Positions 1 to 8,972 of a DNA stretch of 64,000 nucleotides are shown here, piece by piece. Under the pieces are notes generated by a model. The model did no database searches and was not told the origin of the DNA. It was given only the letters and a program-made list of their open reading frames with translations. The translations under genes were made by a program, and so were the position numbers. Positions within the stretch are counted from its first letter, which is position 1. Each line of letters starts with the position of its first letter. The stretch lies in assembly GCF_900112025.1 (NCBI RefSeq), contig NZ_FOKL01000012.1, positions 62,001-126,000 of the forward strand. The letters are read 5' to 3'. The stretch comes from Janthinobacterium sp. 344. Lineage in GTDB: Bacteria; Pseudomonadota; Gammaproteobacteria; Burkholderiales; Burkholderiaceae_D.

Positions 1-14
1 ATAAGCTGGCAGCC

Positions 15-2165
15 TTAGCGCGGCGCCACAATATGCACGATCGCCGCGCTATGTACCACGATCTTGTCCGCATCCGCCTGCAACAGGCGAATGCGACGCT
101 GCACCAGCGGCCAGCCTGACCAGGCCACGTCGCTGACGGGCGGCGCGGCTGGCGGGGCCAGCGGCGCGCTGATGGCGGCCTTGTTGTCGAGCTGATCCAG
201 TGCGCGCGACAGGGTCGAACACACTTGCGTATGGCTGTGGCTGAGCAAGGCGTTGACGGGCGCGACGGGCAGCTGGCTGGCGTGGCGCCCGAGGATCGAG
301 CGCAGCGCCGCCACGTGGGCCACCAGCAGGTAATTTTGCACGATGAACAGGTTGATGTCTTCCACGGCCCGCTGCTTGCTGGCCGGTTCGTCGAGCATGC
401 GCACCAATGCCGAGCTGAGCGCGGCCAGGCTGTCCATCAGGCGCTTGCGCTCGATGCGGTAGGCGAAATCATCGAAGCATTTTCCCTGCAGCAGCGCGAA
501 GCTGGCTTGCATATACGACAGATTCACGTTCAGCACCTGGCGCACCAGCCGTGGCAGGCTCTGGTATTCCCAGTTGGCCAGCACAAAGCTGAACACGGTG
601 GCCACCGCCGCACCGATCAGGGTGTCGATCAGGCGCTCGCTGACGAGGTTCGGGTTGCTGGGCGCCACCAGGTGCATCTGCAGCAGAATCATCAGGCTGA
701 CGGCGATGGCCGTATAGCGGTAGCGCAAATAGATGAAGGTGGGCGTGGCGACGATGGAGAGAAATAAAATCGCCATCAGCACGATATTGCTGTGCACGAA
801 GCGGATCACGATGGCCGTGATGACGCAGCCGATGATGGTGCCGATGATGCGGTCGGCGCGGCGCTGGCGCGTCATGCTGAAGGTGGGGCGCAGGATGATG
901 ACGATGGTGAGCACGATCCAGTAGCTGTGCGCCGCATACGGCAGCCAGTGGCCGATCAGCAGTCCCACGGAAATGGCCATCGACACGCGCAGGGCGAAGC
1001 GGAACACGGGCGACTCCAGGCGCAGATTCGACAGCAGGGTTTTCAATTCATACTTTTGCTGCGACAGGAAGGGCGCCATGTCCGCGCCGCTCCAGAATGG
1101 CACGTCGGCATAGACTTTTTGCGTCGCCAGGTGCAGTTCACCGATCATCTTCAGAATGGCGCGGATCTTGTTGCGCTGCGCGCGCAGGGTGGCCAGCGCT
1201 TCCTGCGCCTTGTCGCCTTTCGCCTGCAGGCGGGCAATTTCTCCTTCGATGTCGGCCCATTCCTTGTCATAGCTGATCTGCGCATACGAGGCGCGCTTGC
1301 GCGTGACGGCATACGCCACGGATTCGATGTCGCGCGCCGCCTTGTAGGCCAGGTCGTGCAGGGAATTGAGCACGTGGGAATCGGCCAGGTGCTGGCGCAG
1401 CAGCGCGTAATCCGTGTGCGTGGAGAGGATCAGTTCATATAAATCGAGCATGCACACGTGCACCTGCACCACGATGGCATCCTTGCTGTTCTTGTGGCTG
1501 CGCAGTATCAAATCGCGCGACGCCTGCTGGCGGTCGGCGAGGATGCTCTGATGACGCACCAGCTTGTTGAACTGCTCCGTCAGGTTAAAACGCGTGTCGT
1601 AGAAATCGGCCTTGATGTCGATGTAGGCGGCCAGTTCGAACAGGGCCTCGGCCAGCACCTGCTGCTTGATGCGGTGGCGCAAGACCCAGGCGATGGCCAT
1701 GGCGTAGGCCAGATAAATCAATCCCCCCAGCATGAACAGGCCCGCATGGTGAAACGATTGCTGCCACGTCATCTGGTGTTCCATCGACATGGTCATGATG
1801 AACAGCGCGGCCAGCTGCAAGGGCATGGATTTCTTGCCGTACACCACCATCATGCTGGCGAGAAAACTGACGAGCACGAGCACCGTCAGCAGCAGCCAGT
1901 GCACGGGGCCGCACAGGCTGATCAATAAAGTGACGGCGCTGCACAGCAGCACCGAGGCGAGCATTTCGTTGAACTTGTGGCGCAGCGGACTGGGCATGTC
2001 CATCAGGGTCGTACACAGGGCGCCGATGCACACCGTCATGGCGGTATCGCTGTCGCTGATTTCCAGGGTCAGCAAGGTCAGGCCGACGAGGCCGATGGCC
2101 ACGCGCAAGCCCAGGTAAAAATAATGGCTGTAAATAAAGGTGCGCAGGTTCAGTGCGTAGTGCAT
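15..2165 (-). CDS. FUSC/YccS-type inner-membrane protein
   Basis: 716 residues. Hydrophobic helices cluster in two blocks (roughly residues 10-150 and 390-530), each followed by a soluble stretch; this duplicated layout is typical of the YccS/FUSC family, related to aromatic-acid efflux components. The second block carries a family-like R-x-R-R-A-D-R-I-I-G-T motif after the helices. I start at the ATG at 2165, which has AAGGT 8 bases upstream, rather than the GTG at 2189. A role in export of organic acids is inferred from the family; no membrane-fusion partner lies beside it. The C-terminus ends in an Ala/Pro-rich tail. Confidence 0.85.
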   Translation of the reverse strand: MHYALNLRTFIYSHYFYLGLRVAIGLVGLTLLTLEISDSDTAMTVCIGALCTTLMDMPSPLRHKFNEMLASVLLCSAVTLLISLCGPVHWLLLTVLVLVSFLASMMVVYGKKSMPLQLAALFIMTMSMEHQMTWQQSFHHAGLFMLGGLIYLAYAMAIAWVLRHRIKQQVLAEALFELAAYIDIKADFYDTRFNLTEQFNKLVRHQSILADRQQASRDLILRSHKNSKDAIVVQVHVCMLDLYELILSTHTDYALLRQHLADSHVLNSLHDLAYKAARDIESVAYAVTRKRASYAQISYDKEWADIEGEIARLQAKGDKAQEALATLRAQRNKIRAILKMIGELHLATQKVYADVPFWSGADMAPFLSQQKYELKTLLSNLRLESPVFRFALRVSMAISVGLLIGHWLPYAAHSYWIVLTIVIILRPTFSMTRQRRADRIIGTIIGCVITAIVIRFVHSNIVLMAILFLSIVATPTFIYLRYRYTAIAVSLMILLQMHLVAPSNPNLVSERLIDTLIGAAVATVFSFVLANWEYQSLPRLVRQVLNVNLSYMQASFALLQGKCFDDFAYRIERKRLMDSLAALSSALVRMLDEPASKQRAVEDINLFIVQNYLLVAHVAALRSILGRHASQLPVAPVNALLSHSHTQVCSTLSRALDQLDNKAAISAPLAPPAAPPVSDVAWSGWPLVQRRIRLLQADADKIVVHSAAIVHIVAPR

Positions 2166-2196
2166 GGGTGTACCTTGTGGGTAGAGCACAGAAAGA

Positions 2197-2227
2197 GGCG
2201 CCGCACCGGGGTCTCCGATGCGGCGCC
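2197..2227 (-). terminator. Hairpin between M14 peptidase and FUSC gene
   Basis: GGCGCCGCA at 2197-2205 pairs perfectly with TGCGGCGCC at 2219-2227. It lies just past the stop of the M14 gene on the minus strand, followed by a weak pyrimidine tract. It probably separates the peptidase transcript from the FUSC gene. Confidence 0.5.
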
Positions 2228-2255
2228 AGGATGTTGCAGTCGCTACCGTCCCCAG

Positions 2256-3944
2256 TTACATGAGGGCGATCACCGGGTAGCGCCGCCATTCCGGCTCGGC
2301 AAAGCGCTGGCAGTGTTCAAAAATGAAATCCAGCACGGCTTCCTGATTGCTCAACAGGGCCGGGTTCGCCGCTTTCCAGTCGGCAAACTTGGCCGCCAGT
2401 GCCGGCTCGTCGCGCAGCAATTCGGATGCCATGTCTTCGAAGACGTAATCGGAAAACGCTTCTTTCTTTTCCAGCACGCTGTTGAAGAAGCCCCAGCGGA
2501 AGAAGCTGTCGTGCGCCTGCGGTTCCAGGGTTTCCACGGCGTAGCGCGCATTGTCCTGGGCCAGGCTGACCACGTAGTCGCCCGCCTGCAGGGTGAATTC
2601 GCCCGTGCGCGCTTCCAGTTCCACCGTGTCGTGGAACATGTGGCCCTCGTAGGCCATGGCCCGCGTGCCGACGCTGTTGATGTGATAGTAGCGTGCCGTT
2701 ACCGTCTGTTCGGCGGTGATGCGGTGCATGTCGACGCCGTTCCAGCGCAGGCGCTCGATGACTTCGCGCCACGCCTGCGGCACCACATAGGCTTTCGGCG
2801 CGGCCACGGTGACATCCGCATCGAAGCGGTTGTAATAGGCGATGTCGCGTTCCCACGGCTGCGAACGGTCATACGACAGGCGCTGGTAGTCGCCCAGGAT
2901 ACTCGGCGTGTATCGCGCCGCATACCCCTTGAAGGGGAAGGTCGACGGTTGTGCTTCGTTCATGGCCCAGTGGATGGGCCATTCGGCTTGCGTGCGGCCG
3001 GCGGCCTTCGCTTGCGCGCGCAATTGCCTGATCTGTTCGCCATGCTGGACCGTGAACGCCATGGTGATGTCGAGCAGGGCGCGCATGGAAGCGTAGCGGT
3101 CGGCAAACGGTTTCAACATGTGCGTTTCCGGCATGAAGCCGATGACGTGATGCAGGGCCGCAAAACCGGTCGAGAACCGCGGCACTTCGAGGAATTCGGC
3201 GATGCCGTGGTCGGGGCTGTCCTTGACGGGATTGACGTATGGGCAGGTGGGCCAGCCGGCGCTTTCCATTGCCGCAAAGATGTGCGGCAGCATGGTGTCT
3301 TGCAGGAAAGGCCCCAGGCCATTGCCCAGCTTATCCGTCTGCGTGTGGATCAGGGTCATCGTGTACGGGTAGTCGGCGCCGTTCGACGTGTGCGTGTCGA
3401 CCATCACGTCCGGGTCCCAGCTGGCCAGCAGGCGGTTGAACACTTGCGCGTTCAGGCTGTCGCACTTGATGAAGTCGCGGTTCAGGTCCAGGTGGCGGCT
3501 GTTGCCGCGGAAGCCGAACTGCTCCGGGCCATCCTGGTTCACGCGCGACGTATTGGCGCGGTTCAGGCTGCCATCGACGTTGTAGATCGGAATGAACAGC
3601 AGCACGGTCGTGCCCAGCGCCGCCAGGCGCTCCGGCTGCGTGCAGAGGTCGCGCACGATGGCCATGCAAGCATCGATGCCTTCCGGTTCGCCCGGGTGGA
3701 TGCCGTTGTTGTTGAAGAACACGGTGCGCCCTGCGCGCTTGATCTGTTCGCGGTCAAACACGCCGTCCGCGCTGACGACGCCAGCATGGATGGGCACGCC
3801 CGAGTCCGACAGGCCGATCTGTTCGAAATGCAGCACGTGCGGGTAGCGCGCGGCGAGTTCTTTGTAGAAGGTGATGCATTCCAGCCAGGTCGTGGTCTGG
3901 TTGTGGTTACCGAGTTCGTAGGTCGTGCGCAAGTCTGGTGGCAT
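2256..3944 (-). CDS. M14-family zinc carboxypeptidase
   Basis: 562 residues with no signal peptide, so probably cytoplasmic. Zinc ligands of the M14 family are visible: H and E in NGIHPGEPEG (near residue 82) and a later His in MVDTHTSNG (near 178). A PETH motif near residue 270 could supply the catalytic Glu. The protein should hydrolyse C-terminal residues from peptides or modified amino-acid conjugates; the substrate cannot be read from sequence. The C-terminal third beyond the catalytic core is a beta-rich extension. It shares no operon with the upstream exported protein, which is divergent. Confidence 0.85.
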   Translation of the reverse strand: MPPDLRTTYELGNHNQTTTWLECITFYKELAARYPHVLHFEQIGLSDSGVPIHAGVVSADGVFDREQIKRAGRTVFFNNNGIHPGEPEGIDACMAIVRDLCTQPERLAALGTTVLLFIPIYNVDGSLNRANTSRVNQDGPEQFGFRGNSRHLDLNRDFIKCDSLNAQVFNRLLASWDPDVMVDTHTSNGADYPYTMTLIHTQTDKLGNGLGPFLQDTMLPHIFAAMESAGWPTCPYVNPVKDSPDHGIAEFLEVPRFSTGFAALHHVIGFMPETHMLKPFADRYASMRALLDITMAFTVQHGEQIRQLRAQAKAAGRTQAEWPIHWAMNEAQPSTFPFKGYAARYTPSILGDYQRLSYDRSQPWERDIAYYNRFDADVTVAAPKAYVVPQAWREVIERLRWNGVDMHRITAEQTVTARYYHINSVGTRAMAYEGHMFHDTVELEARTGEFTLQAGDYVVSLAQDNARYAVETLEPQAHDSFFRWGFFNSVLEKKEAFSDYVFEDMASELLRDEPALAAKFADWKAANPALLSNQEAVLDFIFEHCQRFAEPEWRRYPVIALM

Positions 3945-4093
3945 AGCGGTCTGAGTCTGGGAGGGGGAAGGCGCGCTGGGTAAGTACGCCCGCTAGGGGC
4001 CAATTGTAGCACCGGCGTCCGCGGCCTGATGCGCCGCAGGGGGCCAGGTGCGCACTTGTGGTATGAATACGTTTCACGCGCAACGGGGGCGGC

Positions 4094-4663
4094 ATGGTGA
4101 AGACGGCGATGGCGGTGCTGGTGTGGTGGGCGGCCCTGGCGGCGCAGGCGGCGCCGTTGCGCTTGCCGGCTGGCCTGGCCCCCGTGGCCGATGGCGGCGC
4201 CGTCACGCCTGTTGCGCGGGGCGCCTTGATACGCTACCGGGGCTGGCTGCTGGCCGTCGATGGCGCGCCATCCACGGAGCGGCCCGATGTCTTGCTGAGT
4301 TCGGCGAGCAAGTCCCAGGCGCCGCGCCTGCAGGTTGGCAAGCGGGTGCGCGACTTGCCTGTATGGTCGTCCTTCGAGCTGGTCAAGGGCAGCACGCGCC
4401 TGCGCATCACGGCCTTGCCGGGCGCGGATGAGGCGCCCGCGCTGCTGCTCGATTTTGGCGCCAGCGATTACCGCATCGTGATTCCTTCCACCGCGATTGC
4501 GCGGCAAGACTATGGCGCGCTGGCGCAGCGGTTTCCCGGCGCCGACCTGGCCTTGCTGCCGCAGGACGGCCGGCGCGTGATGCTGCCGCTGGGCGGTGCG
4601 GAAGCGCAGGTGTTTGGCGCGGAGCAAGCCGTGCCTTTTCGCTTTGCCAAGGTCAAGCGCTAG
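4094..4663 (+). CDS. Exported protein of unknown function
   Basis: 189 residues, not recognised. It starts with a short basic N-terminus and a hydrophobic stretch ending AAQAA, a plausible Sec signal peptide with cleavage after AQA. The mature part is beta-rich by eye with no cysteine and no metal-binding motif. It is divergent from the M14 peptidase and convergent with the S46 peptidase. Codon use looks like the neighbours, which supports a real gene. The ATG at 4094 is preceded by GGGGGCGGC rather than a clear Shine-Dalgarno sequence. Confidence 0.6.
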   Translation: MVKTAMAVLVWWAALAAQAAPLRLPAGLAPVADGGAVTPVARGALIRYRGWLLAVDGAPSTERPDVLLSSASKSQAPRLQVGKRVRDLPVWSSFELVKGSTRLRITALPGADEAPALLLDFGASDYRIVIPSTAIARQDYGALAQRFPGADLALLPQDGRRVMLPLGGAEAQVFGAEQAVPFRFAKVKR

Positions 4664-4683
4664 TAAAACGCCAGGCGAAAAAA

Positions 4684-4705
4684 AGCCACTCCCGCAGGAG
4701 TGGCT
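4684..4705 (-). terminator. Rho-independent terminator of the S46 peptidase gene
   Basis: AGCCACTCC (4684-4692) and GGAGTGGCT (4697-4705) form a perfect 9-bp stem with a 4-base loop. The seven A residues at 4678-4684 give a T-run after the stem on the minus strand. It may also stop plus-strand reading from the exported-protein gene, but there is no T-run on that side. Confidence 0.85.
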
Positions 4706-4755
4706 CAGGCGACAACCGCCCGTTGCCGGGCTTATTAGTTGTTGTTATCCGCGAA

Positions 4756-6909
4756 TTACTCGGCGCCCATTTCTTTCAGCAAGTTGTCGGCGTGGTCGAT
4801 GTGTTTCATGTTCCACAGCATGTAGCGCAGGTCGACCTGGATCGAACGGGTGTTGGCCTTGTTGTAGTCCCAGTCGGAAATGATCGAGTCCAGCGTGCCG
4901 TCGAACGCCAGGCCGATGAATTCGCCCTTGGAATTCAAGGCCGCCGAACCGGAATTGCCGCCGGTGATGTCCAGGGTCGCCAGGTAGTCGACGGGCACGG
5001 TTTTCAGCTTCGGATCGACAAATTTGCCGAAGTCCTTGGCCTTGATCGCGGCCAGTTGTTTCGCTGGTGCATTGAACTCGCCTTCGCCCGTGGCCTTGGC
5101 CACCACGCCATTGACGGTGGTGAACGCGGTCCAGGTGGTGCCGTCGGCGCCATGGTCACGGCCGGCAACTTTGCCGAACGTCACGCGCAGGGTGCTGTTG
5201 GCGTCAGGGTAGACGGCTTGGCCCTTGCTCTTCATGAAGGCGATTTTCGCTTTCATGTAGTTGGCGTAGCTTTGCTGGATCTTGCCTGCCAATTCCTCGT
5301 CTTCCGCTTCGTTTTTCAGCGAATCCGGATACATGGCGACGGCGGCCTGGATGAAGCTGTCCTGGCTGGCCTGGAATTCGGCTGGCGTGCGTTTCAGCCA
5401 GGCTGCGCGCTCGGCCTTGTCGCCCAGCTTGCTGCCGGCATACAGTTTGTCCAGGGCGGCAGCCAGGTCGGCTGGCGACATGCCATCCTTGATGCCGATG
5501 GCGGCGTCGAAGCTGGCGCGGCGCTGCGCCGCCGGTTGCGCGGCGTACTTGGTCAGGCTGTTCAGTACCAAGGCCTTGTCGACTTTTTCATCGTAGGTGC
5601 GCTCGACCGAGGTGATGCCCGCTTCCAGGCGAGGCAAGTCGCGCGACTGGTAGCCGGACTTGCGCTCCGTGTCGGCCTTGGTGCTTTCGTTGGCCAGGCG
5701 GTACAGGCTGCGTGCCGTGTTCAGCAGGCGTGGCTGTGCGTAGCCCAGGAAGAAATCGCGCTTGATGTCGGCATCGCGCTCGGCGATCAGCTTTTCCACT
5801 TGCTCGATGTCGCCGGCAAATTCCGCCTTGCGGGCAGGATTGGCGTTGACCCAGGTTTTCAGGGCTTCATGTTCCGCCGTCTTGCGGGCCAGGAAGTCGC
5901 TGCCCGCGTACGAGTCCAGCATGCCCTGGCGGTTCTTGTAGTAATTGTTCACGCCAGCCACCTGGCCCGCGTATTTCAGGGCAACATCCTTGTTGTCCTT
6001 GGTTTCGCGCGCGATGATGGCCAGGGTTTCGCCCGACGCTTTCACGAAGGCCGGGTAGTTCCAGTCGAACGTGAACGCCACTTCCGATGGCAGGCGGTGA
6101 CGGTTGGTGCGGCCAGGGTAGCCCAGTGCCATGACGAAATCGCCTTCCTTCAAGCCATCCTTGGCCAGTTTCAGCACGTGTTTCGGCTGGTACGGCACGT
6201 TATCCTTGCTGAAGTCGGCAGCCTTGCCGTCCTTGCTGACATAGGCGCGGTAGAAACCGTAGTCGCCCGTGTGGCGCGGCCACATCCAGTTGTCGGTGTC
6301 GCCGCCGAACTTGCCCACGCCGGCTGGCGGTGCATGCACCAGACGCACGTCGCGGATTTCCAGTTGCTTGATCAGGTAGAACTCCAGGCCGCCGTAGTAG
6401 CTCGACACGGTGCAGCGGAAGCCCGCTTCTTTTTCGCAGGCCGCCACCAGTTGCTTCTGGTTTTTCTCGATCGCGTCGATGCGTGCCTTGCCTTGCAGCT
6501 TGGCCACTTCCGGCGTGATGATCTTGTCGCTGACATTCGTCACGGCCGAGGTGACGAAGATGCGGCTGCCTGGGGCGGCCGGCAATTCTTCAGCGAAGGT
6601 CTTGGCCAGGAAACCGTTGGCCAGCAAATCGCGCTCTTTGGTCGAGTTGACCGCCACGCTGTTGTAGACGCAGTGGTGGTTGGTGGCAACCAGGCCTTGC
6701 GGCGAGACGAACGACGCCGAGCAGCCGCCCAGGCTGACGATGGCGCCCATCGGGAACTCGGTCAGTTTGGTCAGGGTGGTCGGGTCCAGTTTCAGGCCGG
6801 CCGCTTTCAGTTCCTTGGCTACTTGTGGCAGCTGTTGGGGCATCCACATGCCTTCATCGGCATGTGCGAAGTTGCTCAGGATGGCGAGCGCGATTAAAGA
6901 TTTTTTCAT
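4756..6909 (-). CDS. S46-family dipeptidyl peptidase (DPP7/DPP11 type)
   Basis: 717 residues, the usual size of S46 peptidases. The N-terminus is a signal peptide ending in AHA, followed by DEGMW, the typical start of mature S46 enzymes. The catalytic His sits in TNHHC (near residue 85) and the nucleophile in GGNSGS (near residue 650). The family removes dipeptides from the N-terminus of oligopeptides in the periplasm; whether specificity is hydrophobic (DPP7) or acidic (DPP11) was not resolved. It is monocistronic, with its own terminator. Confidence 0.93.
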   Translation of the reverse strand: MKKSLIALAILSNFAHADEGMWMPQQLPQVAKELKAAGLKLDPTTLTKLTEFPMGAIVSLGGCSASFVSPQGLVATNHHCVYNSVAVNSTKERDLLANGFLAKTFAEELPAAPGSRIFVTSAVTNVSDKIITPEVAKLQGKARIDAIEKNQKQLVAACEKEAGFRCTVSSYYGGLEFYLIKQLEIRDVRLVHAPPAGVGKFGGDTDNWMWPRHTGDYGFYRAYVSKDGKAADFSKDNVPYQPKHVLKLAKDGLKEGDFVMALGYPGRTNRHRLPSEVAFTFDWNYPAFVKASGETLAIIARETKDNKDVALKYAGQVAGVNNYYKNRQGMLDSYAGSDFLARKTAEHEALKTWVNANPARKAEFAGDIEQVEKLIAERDADIKRDFFLGYAQPRLLNTARSLYRLANESTKADTERKSGYQSRDLPRLEAGITSVERTYDEKVDKALVLNSLTKYAAQPAAQRRASFDAAIGIKDGMSPADLAAALDKLYAGSKLGDKAERAAWLKRTPAEFQASQDSFIQAAVAMYPDSLKNEAEDEELAGKIQQSYANYMKAKIAFMKSKGQAVYPDANSTLRVTFGKVAGRDHGADGTTWTAFTTVNGVVAKATGEGEFNAPAKQLAAIKAKDFGKFVDPKLKTVPVDYLATLDITGGNSGSAALNSKGEFIGLAFDGTLDSIISDWDYNKANTRSIQVDLRYMLWNMKHIDHADNLLKEMGAE

Positions 6910-7216
6910 TCGATTTCTTGTCTTTTTACATGGTGGGAAGTCGGAATCAGCGTGCGTACCCAGTGGTTTTCTCAGCGGGCGACCTAGAGTATCCGTTTCG
7001 AAGTGTGACTAGTCAATGACATTTTCCTCAGGGTATGCTAGAAAATGATGCTTTTAAGGAAATATTTTTGATGTGAGCATAGGAGGCATCAGGCTGCAGG
7101 GCGCATTATTTCGTGGTGGCGACTGTGGTATTGTCCAGACAATTGTTTTGATGGCAATGAAAATGGCCGGGCGCTTGCGCGGCCCGGCCAGTGTGGATGG
7201 CACGCTGGTGCACATG
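6910..7216. other. Intergenic region upstream of the S46 gene
   Basis: About 300 bases without a convincing gene. The left part should hold the promoter of the S46 peptidase. The right end carries the terminator of the downstream GlsB-type gene. AT-rich stretches lie around 7015-7070. I see no further conserved structure. Confidence 0.5.
7164..7190 (-). terminator. Terminator of the GlsB-type gene
   Basis: TGGCCGGGC (7164-7172) pairs with GCCCGGCCA (7182-7190) around a 9-base loop. On the minus strand the stem is followed by a short T-rich tract (ATTTTCATT). It sits 27 bases past the stop of the small membrane protein. Confidence 0.7.
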
Positions 7217-7486
7217 TCAGCGTATTTTGCCGCGTCGCAAGAGATTCACGATACCCAGCAGAATGACGGCACCCAGGAACGAGACCAGCAGCGAGGACAG
7301 GCTGAAGTTGTCGCTATTGATGGTGCCCGTGCCAAACAGGGGCGCCAGCAGCCAGCCGCCCAGGAAGGCGCCCACGATACCGACAATGATATTGAGGAAG
7401 ATGCCTTGTTGCGCATCGGTTTTCATGACCATGCTGGCCAGCCAGCCGATGACGCCGCCAATAACGATCCAGATAATGAAATTCAT
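7217..7486 (-). CDS. GlsB/YeaQ/YmgE-family small stress membrane protein
   Basis: 89 residues with three hydrophobic segments: a Gly-rich first helix containing GGVIGWLASMVM, a second with IIVGIVGAFLGGWLL, and a third near the C-terminus followed by a basic tail (RRGKIR). This is the transglycosylase-associated (GlsB/YeaQ) family, linked to envelope or general stress. An excellent GGAGG precedes the ATG. It is monocistronic with its own terminator. Confidence 0.9.
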   Translation of the reverse strand: MNFIIWIVIGGVIGWLASMVMKTDAQQGIFLNIIVGIVGAFLGGWLLAPLFGTGTINSDNFSLSSLLVSFLGAVILLGIVNLLRRGKIR

Positions 7487-7599
7487 GTAATCCTCCGCGC
7501 GATGGTAAGTGGGTATGCCATGTTAGAAAAACATCATGGCAAATTGATACTGATGCCGCACGATAGAAAAGTCCAGCGGATTCGCATGGCGCATGCAAA

Positions 7600-7631
7600 A
7601 GCCCGCCTGGCTGCGGACAGCGAGGCGGGCT
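7600..7631 (-). terminator. Bidirectional terminator after the yceI operon
   Basis: AGCCCGCCT (7600-7608) pairs with AGGCGGGCT (7623-7631). Four A residues precede and four T residues follow, so it can work in both directions. It closes the cytochrome b561-yceI-yceI transcript. Confidence 0.8.
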
Positions 7632-7652
7632 TTTCATGCGGCAAGATCGTGT

Positions 7653-8228
7653 TTAGTCGGCCTTGATGGCTTCCACCTGGATCGCCAGCTTGACTTCCGG
7701 CGAGAACGCCGGCAGGCCGTAGTTCAGGCCAAAGTCGCTGCGCTTGAATTCGGCCGTGGCGTCCGCGCCGCACACTTCACGCTTGTAGCGCGGGTGCATG
7801 ATGCACTTGAATTTGCTCACGTTCAGCTTGACGGGCTTGGTCACGCCCAGCAGGGTCAGCTCGCCGTCGACTTCCACCAGCTGGTCGCCGTTGAACTTGA
7901 ACGATTTACTTTTGTAGGTGATTTCGGGGAATTTTTCCACGTTGAACATGTCCGCTTTTTTCGCGTGCGTATTCATGGCGTCCAGGCCGAAATCGATCGA
8001 ATCGGCATCGATGACCAGGTCCAGGCTGCCCGTCTTGGCGGCCCGGTCCAGGGTCACGGTACCCTTGGTCTTGTTGAACTTGCCGCGCCACACGGACATG
8101 CCCATGTGATCGGCTTCGAAGCTGGGGAAGGTATGCGTCGGGTCGAGGTTGTAGGTCTCGGCGGCGGCCAAGGCCGAACCCGCGCCGGCGGCTGCCAGCA
8201 CGGCGATCATCAAGTGCGAAAATTTCAT
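7653..8228 (-). CDS. YceI-family periplasmic protein (distal copy)
   Basis: 191 residues with a signal peptide ending in ALAAA. The mature part follows the YceI lipocalin-like pattern: YNLDPTHTF near the start, a middle GLDAMNTHAKKADMF stretch, then the late FGLNYG motif. YceI proteins bind polyisoprenoid-like lipids in the periplasm. Two Cys residues (KCIMHP and EVCGAD) lie about a dozen residues apart and may form a disulfide; the upstream paralogue lacks them. Last gene of the b561-yceI-yceI operon. Confidence 0.92.
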   Translation of the reverse strand: MKFSHLMIAVLAAAGAGSALAAAETYNLDPTHTFPSFEADHMGMSVWRGKFNKTKGTVTLDRAAKTGSLDLVIDADSIDFGLDAMNTHAKKADMFNVEKFPEITYKSKSFKFNGDQLVEVDGELTLLGVTKPVKLNVSKFKCIMHPRYKREVCGADATAEFKRSDFGLNYGLPAFSPEVKLAIQVEAIKAD

Positions 8229-8269
8229 GCAGATCCTAAAGTTGAACAGCTTGTGAGGTTGTTGTGGGG

Positions 8270-8369
8270 AACGCCTGAAAAACGTTCAGGGCCAGGCGCC
8301 TTGCCGACGGCAGTACGCATAGTACGACGAGGCAAGGGCAACCCAGTCATGGACGTTTTCTCGGGTGTT
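8270..8369 (-). repeat. 100-bp dispersed hairpin element, variant copy E
   Basis: The ends are inverted repeats: AACGCCTGAAAAACGTT on the left and GACGTTTTCTCGGGTGTT on the right. The interior has a CCTTGCC/GGCAAGG stem and two AGTACG motifs. The tips resemble those of the 120-bp elements elsewhere in the window (ACrCCnGAnAAAAC), but the core differs. The right end overlaps the TAA stop of the upstream yceI gene. It fills the gap between the two yceI genes, so it is transcribed if they are one operon. Confidence 0.65.
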
Positions 8370-8922
8370 ATTGCGCGGCGACGTGGAACTTGATCGTGAC
8401 TTCATCGGCGACCATGCTCGTGTCCTTCCACTCGCCTTCGCCGATGTTGTAGGTCAGGCGCTTGATCGGCAGGGCGCCATCAAACGTGTATTTGCCGCCA
8501 TCGGCTTTCACCGTCAAGGGGAAGGTCACGTCGCTGGTCTTGCCTTTGATGCTCAGCTTGCCGGTCACCGTCAGCTTGCCCGCGCCAGCGGCCTTGATGC
8601 TGCTCGAAACAAAGGTGGCTTTCGGGAACTGGGCCGAGTTGAACCATTCTTTCTTGGCCACTTCCTTGTTGTACTCCGGGTCGCCGATATCGATGCTGGC
8701 CGTGTCGATGTCCACCGATGCCTTCGAGGCGTCCGGCGTGGCCGGGTTGTAGTCGATGGCGATATTGAATTTCTTGAACTTCGCTTCCACGGGCACGTTC
8801 ATTTGCTTGAAGACGGCCGAGACGCTGGTCTTGGCGGGATCGACTTTCAGCAGGGTGGCGGCGGTGGCGGCCACGGACAGGCCCAGCAGGGAAGCGAGGA
8901 CGATGCGTTGGGTGGTTTTCAT
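8368..8922 (-). CDS. YceI-family periplasmic protein (proximal copy)
   Basis: 184 residues. The N-terminus is a signal peptide ending in VAATAATL. Mature features fit YceI: VDPAKTSVSAVFKQ, then the IDTASIDIGDPEYN region and GKTSDVTFPL. Unlike the distal copy it lacks the paired cysteines and has diverged widely, so the duplication is old. It is the middle gene between cytochrome b561 and the second yceI; the b561-YceI pairing is recurrent in proteobacteria and suggests a shared quinone or isoprenoid-lipid role. Confidence 0.92.
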   Translation of the reverse strand: MKTTQRIVLASLLGLSVAATAATLLKVDPAKTSVSAVFKQMNVPVEAKFKKFNIAIDYNPATPDASKASVDIDTASIDIGDPEYNKEVAKKEWFNSAQFPKATFVSSSIKAAGAGKLTVTGKLSIKGKTSDVTFPLTVKADGGKYTFDGALPIKRLTYNIGEGEWKDTSMVADEVTIKFHVAAQ

Positions 8923-8972
8923 CTTGTTTTTTCCTGTGTTTCAGTGAGCAAAGCAGATTGAGACGGACTTGG

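Noticed and set aside
1977..3983. 668-residue plus-strand frame opposite the M14 peptidase and FUSC genes
   Set aside because: Composition is antisense-like (rich in Arg, His, Val, Gln), no recognisable motif and no ribosome site; both genes on the other strand have clear family motifs.
4723..6897. 724-residue plus-strand frame opposite the S46 gene
   Set aside because: Shadow of a strongly recognised S46 peptidase.
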